Below, in pieces: positions 62,965 through 64,000 of a DNA stretch of 64,000 bases. The notes under the pieces were generated by a model. It worked only from the letters and a program-made list of their open reading frames with translations. It was not told where the DNA came from and made no database searches. Both the position numbers and the translations under genes were made by a program. The stretch spans positions 186,001 through 250,000 of the forward strand of contig NZ_BQHJ01000008.1 in assembly GCF_021603645.1 (NCBI RefSeq). Direction: 5' to 3'. Each line of letters begins with the position of its first letter. The first letter of the stretch is position 1. Source of the DNA: Pseudomonas pseudonitroreducens. Lineage in GTDB: Bacteria > Pseudomonadota > Gammaproteobacteria > Pseudomonadales > Pseudomonadaceae.

Positions 62965-63771
62965 TCAGGAGAAGCGTGCGAGGAGTGCCGCCATGCCGGG
63001 CGACGGCACCATTTTTCCTGGGTTGTAGAACGGCGACAGTACACGCAGCAGCCGCGAACGACTGGCCTTGGAAATCTTCGACTTGAGGATCTTCTGTCGC
63101 TCCAGAGAGCGATCGCGCTCCTCGGGAGTCATCTTCTCGCGATCCATGTCATTCAGATAGGCGGAAACCTTGGCAGTGTGGGTGCCAATGTGTTTTACCG
63201 CATAGATGAACGCCCAGACCCGGTAGAGGTAGGCAAAAAGTCCCTTGCCATAAAGCGTTTCGTAGACCTGGAAGCAGACTTCACGGTGCTCGAACTCTTC
63301 GGCCAGGTGCCACTTCCACAGATCGACAGCAGCCTGGTCGGCACCCTCCAGATACTCGTCCAGCTCCTCGAAGAACACCTGCCCCGCCGCCGAGCCCATT
63401 GCCTCGAAGCCCTCGCAGTAGGCCACATTGAAGCGCAGCGACTTATTCTCCAGGAAGCTCGCGTAATCGTCCCGGTAGGGCTTCTCCAGTTCCTGCATAC
63501 CGGCATAGCCGGACCGGTAGAGCATCTTGTTGAAGGCTACGTGCTGCTTGCAGTGCTGCACTTCCTGCTTGTTGAATATTTCGATGCTCTCGCGCAACGC
63601 TGGGTGCTTGTCGCCCAGGCTCTCCTTCACGCGCATCATCACTTTCACCAGAAACGGCTCGATGTGTGCCGGAACCGTGGAGAAGGCGTTGTAGCTCTGA
63701 GCGAACTCACGTACTGGCGCCCAATGCGGGCGGATGCTGGAAAAGTCGAAGTCGGGTTGGCGGACTTTCAT
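62965..63771 (-). CDS. predicted metal-dependent hydrolase (PF10118 family)
   Basis: This 268-aa protein begins MKVRQPDFDFSSIRPHWAPV and carries histidine/glutamate helices: FNKQEVQHCKQHVAF (~90-105) and LAEEFEHREVCFQVYE (~170-185), the ExxH/EHxE pattern of PF10118, a ferritin-like metal-binding family often beside lipid and steroid genes. The function is unproven; an oxygen-using role is possible. GAGGAAC lies upstream. It has its own promoter with the regulon palindrome at 63830. Confidence 0.82.
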   Translation of the reverse strand: MKVRQPDFDFSSIRPHWAPVREFAQSYNAFSTVPAHIEPFLVKVMMRVKESLGDKHPALRESIEIFNKQEVQHCKQHVAFNKMLYRSGYAGMQELEKPYRDDYASFLENKSLRFNVAYCEGFEAMGSAAGQVFFEELDEYLEGADQAAVDLWKWHLAEEFEHREVCFQVYETLYGKGLFAYLYRVWAFIYAVKHIGTHTAKVSAYLNDMDREKMTPEERDRSLERQKILKSKISKASRSRLLRVLSPFYNPGKMVPSPGMAALLARFS

Positions 63772-63829
63772 CCCGGTGTTCCTCTTATTGTCTTTGTGGT
63801 GCTGCGGGCGAAGGAAACTGGCGGGCAAC

Positions 63830-63876
63830 ATAAATGACTAAATGTCAGTTGTATGCCCATAGCGTTTCTACGTCAA
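63830..63876 (-). promoter_or_regulatory. promoter and regulon palindrome for the PF10118 gene
   Basis: On the minus strand TTGACG (63876-63871) and TACAAC (63853-63848) are 17 bp apart. ATAAATGAC-N5-GTCAGTTGT (63830-63852) overlaps the -10 box. Confidence 0.75.
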
Positions 63877-63895
63877 TCGTTCGTGCGACCGCCGG

Positions 63896-64000
63896 TCAGG
63901 CTTGTCCCCAGCGACGCAGGTCCTCGCAAAACAGCGCAGGCACTTCCATTGCGGCGAAGTGGCCGCCCTCCTCGGGATTGCTCCAGCCGACGACGTTGTA
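63896..64000 (-). CDS. alpha/beta hydrolase, epoxide-hydrolase-like, C-terminal end only
   Basis: The minus-strand frame entering from base 64000 reads YNVVGWSNPEEGGHFAAMEV then PALFCEDLRRWGQA and a stop. The GGHFAAMExPxLFxEDLR motif is the C-terminal catalytic-His region of epoxide hydrolases. Only 34 residues lie in the window; the rest is outside. Its 3' end is near the PF10118 promoter on the same strand. Confidence 0.75.
   Translation of the reverse strand, partial: YNVVGWSNPEEGGHFAAMEVPALFCEDLRRWGQA

Overview
The window looks like a high-GC gammaproteobacterial chromosome, most likely Pseudomonas or a close relative. The basis is an RND/OprM-type efflux operon, Pseudomonas-like Shine-Dalgarno use and codon bias, an IS1182-type insertion sequence and a scattered intergenic repeat. 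No rRNA, tRNA, CRISPR array or plasmid/phage backbone gene was seen.

Left part (1-27 kb), surface and accessory genes. The 3' end of an RND efflux operon (1-2102) is followed by a methyltransferase. Next come two loci for large trimeric autotransporter adhesins (5913-9308 and 17154-20534, both on the minus strand). The first is followed by a TpgA-type lipoprotein (SmpA/OmlA domain plus OmpA domain). The second is followed by a shortened relative with only the SmpA/OmlA domain. Two paralogous lipoproteins of unknown function (4057-4953 and 10095-10997) flank the first adhesin locus. Between the two loci lies what looks like an acquired segment: a cupin gene reduced to its last ~30 codons, ~270 bp of consecutive hairpins, a 939-aa PHP plus SMC-like ATPase (possible defence gene) and a complete IS1182-family element. 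The IS sits exactly inside a copy of the intergenic repeat. Downstream are a LuxR-type regulator with Glu at the phospho-acceptor position, an XRE/MmyB regulator, an FAD oxidoreductase and small unknown genes.

Right part (26.8-64 kb), a large catabolic cluster for CoA-linked degradation of a bulky, probably polycyclic or isoprenoid acid. It encodes two acyl-CoA ligases, ten acyl-CoA dehydrogenase domains (three split pairs and two fused proteins), a thiolase, a DUF35 OB-fold protein, two crotonases, SDRs, an OYE/2,4-dienoyl-CoA reductase-like flavoenzyme, a KshA-like Rieske oxygenase, an NTF2-fold protein, alpha/beta hydrolases, a GldA-like dehydrogenase and a PF10118 protein. An envelope module of DUF1302, DUF1329, YCF48-like propeller and MMPL/RND transporter lies within it. 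Chemistry resembling steroid, bile-acid or terpenoid catabolism is an inference from family content; the substrate is not shown by the sequence.

Regulation. The same 23-bp palindrome (arms ATAACTGAY and RTCAGYTAT, 5-bp spacer) is present in five catabolic promoter regions (near 27.57, 37.42, 47.64/47.99, 61.66 and 63.84 kb). In several it overlaps a recognisable sigma-70 promoter. This suggests a single regulon under one repressor, probably TetR-like, whose gene is not in the window.
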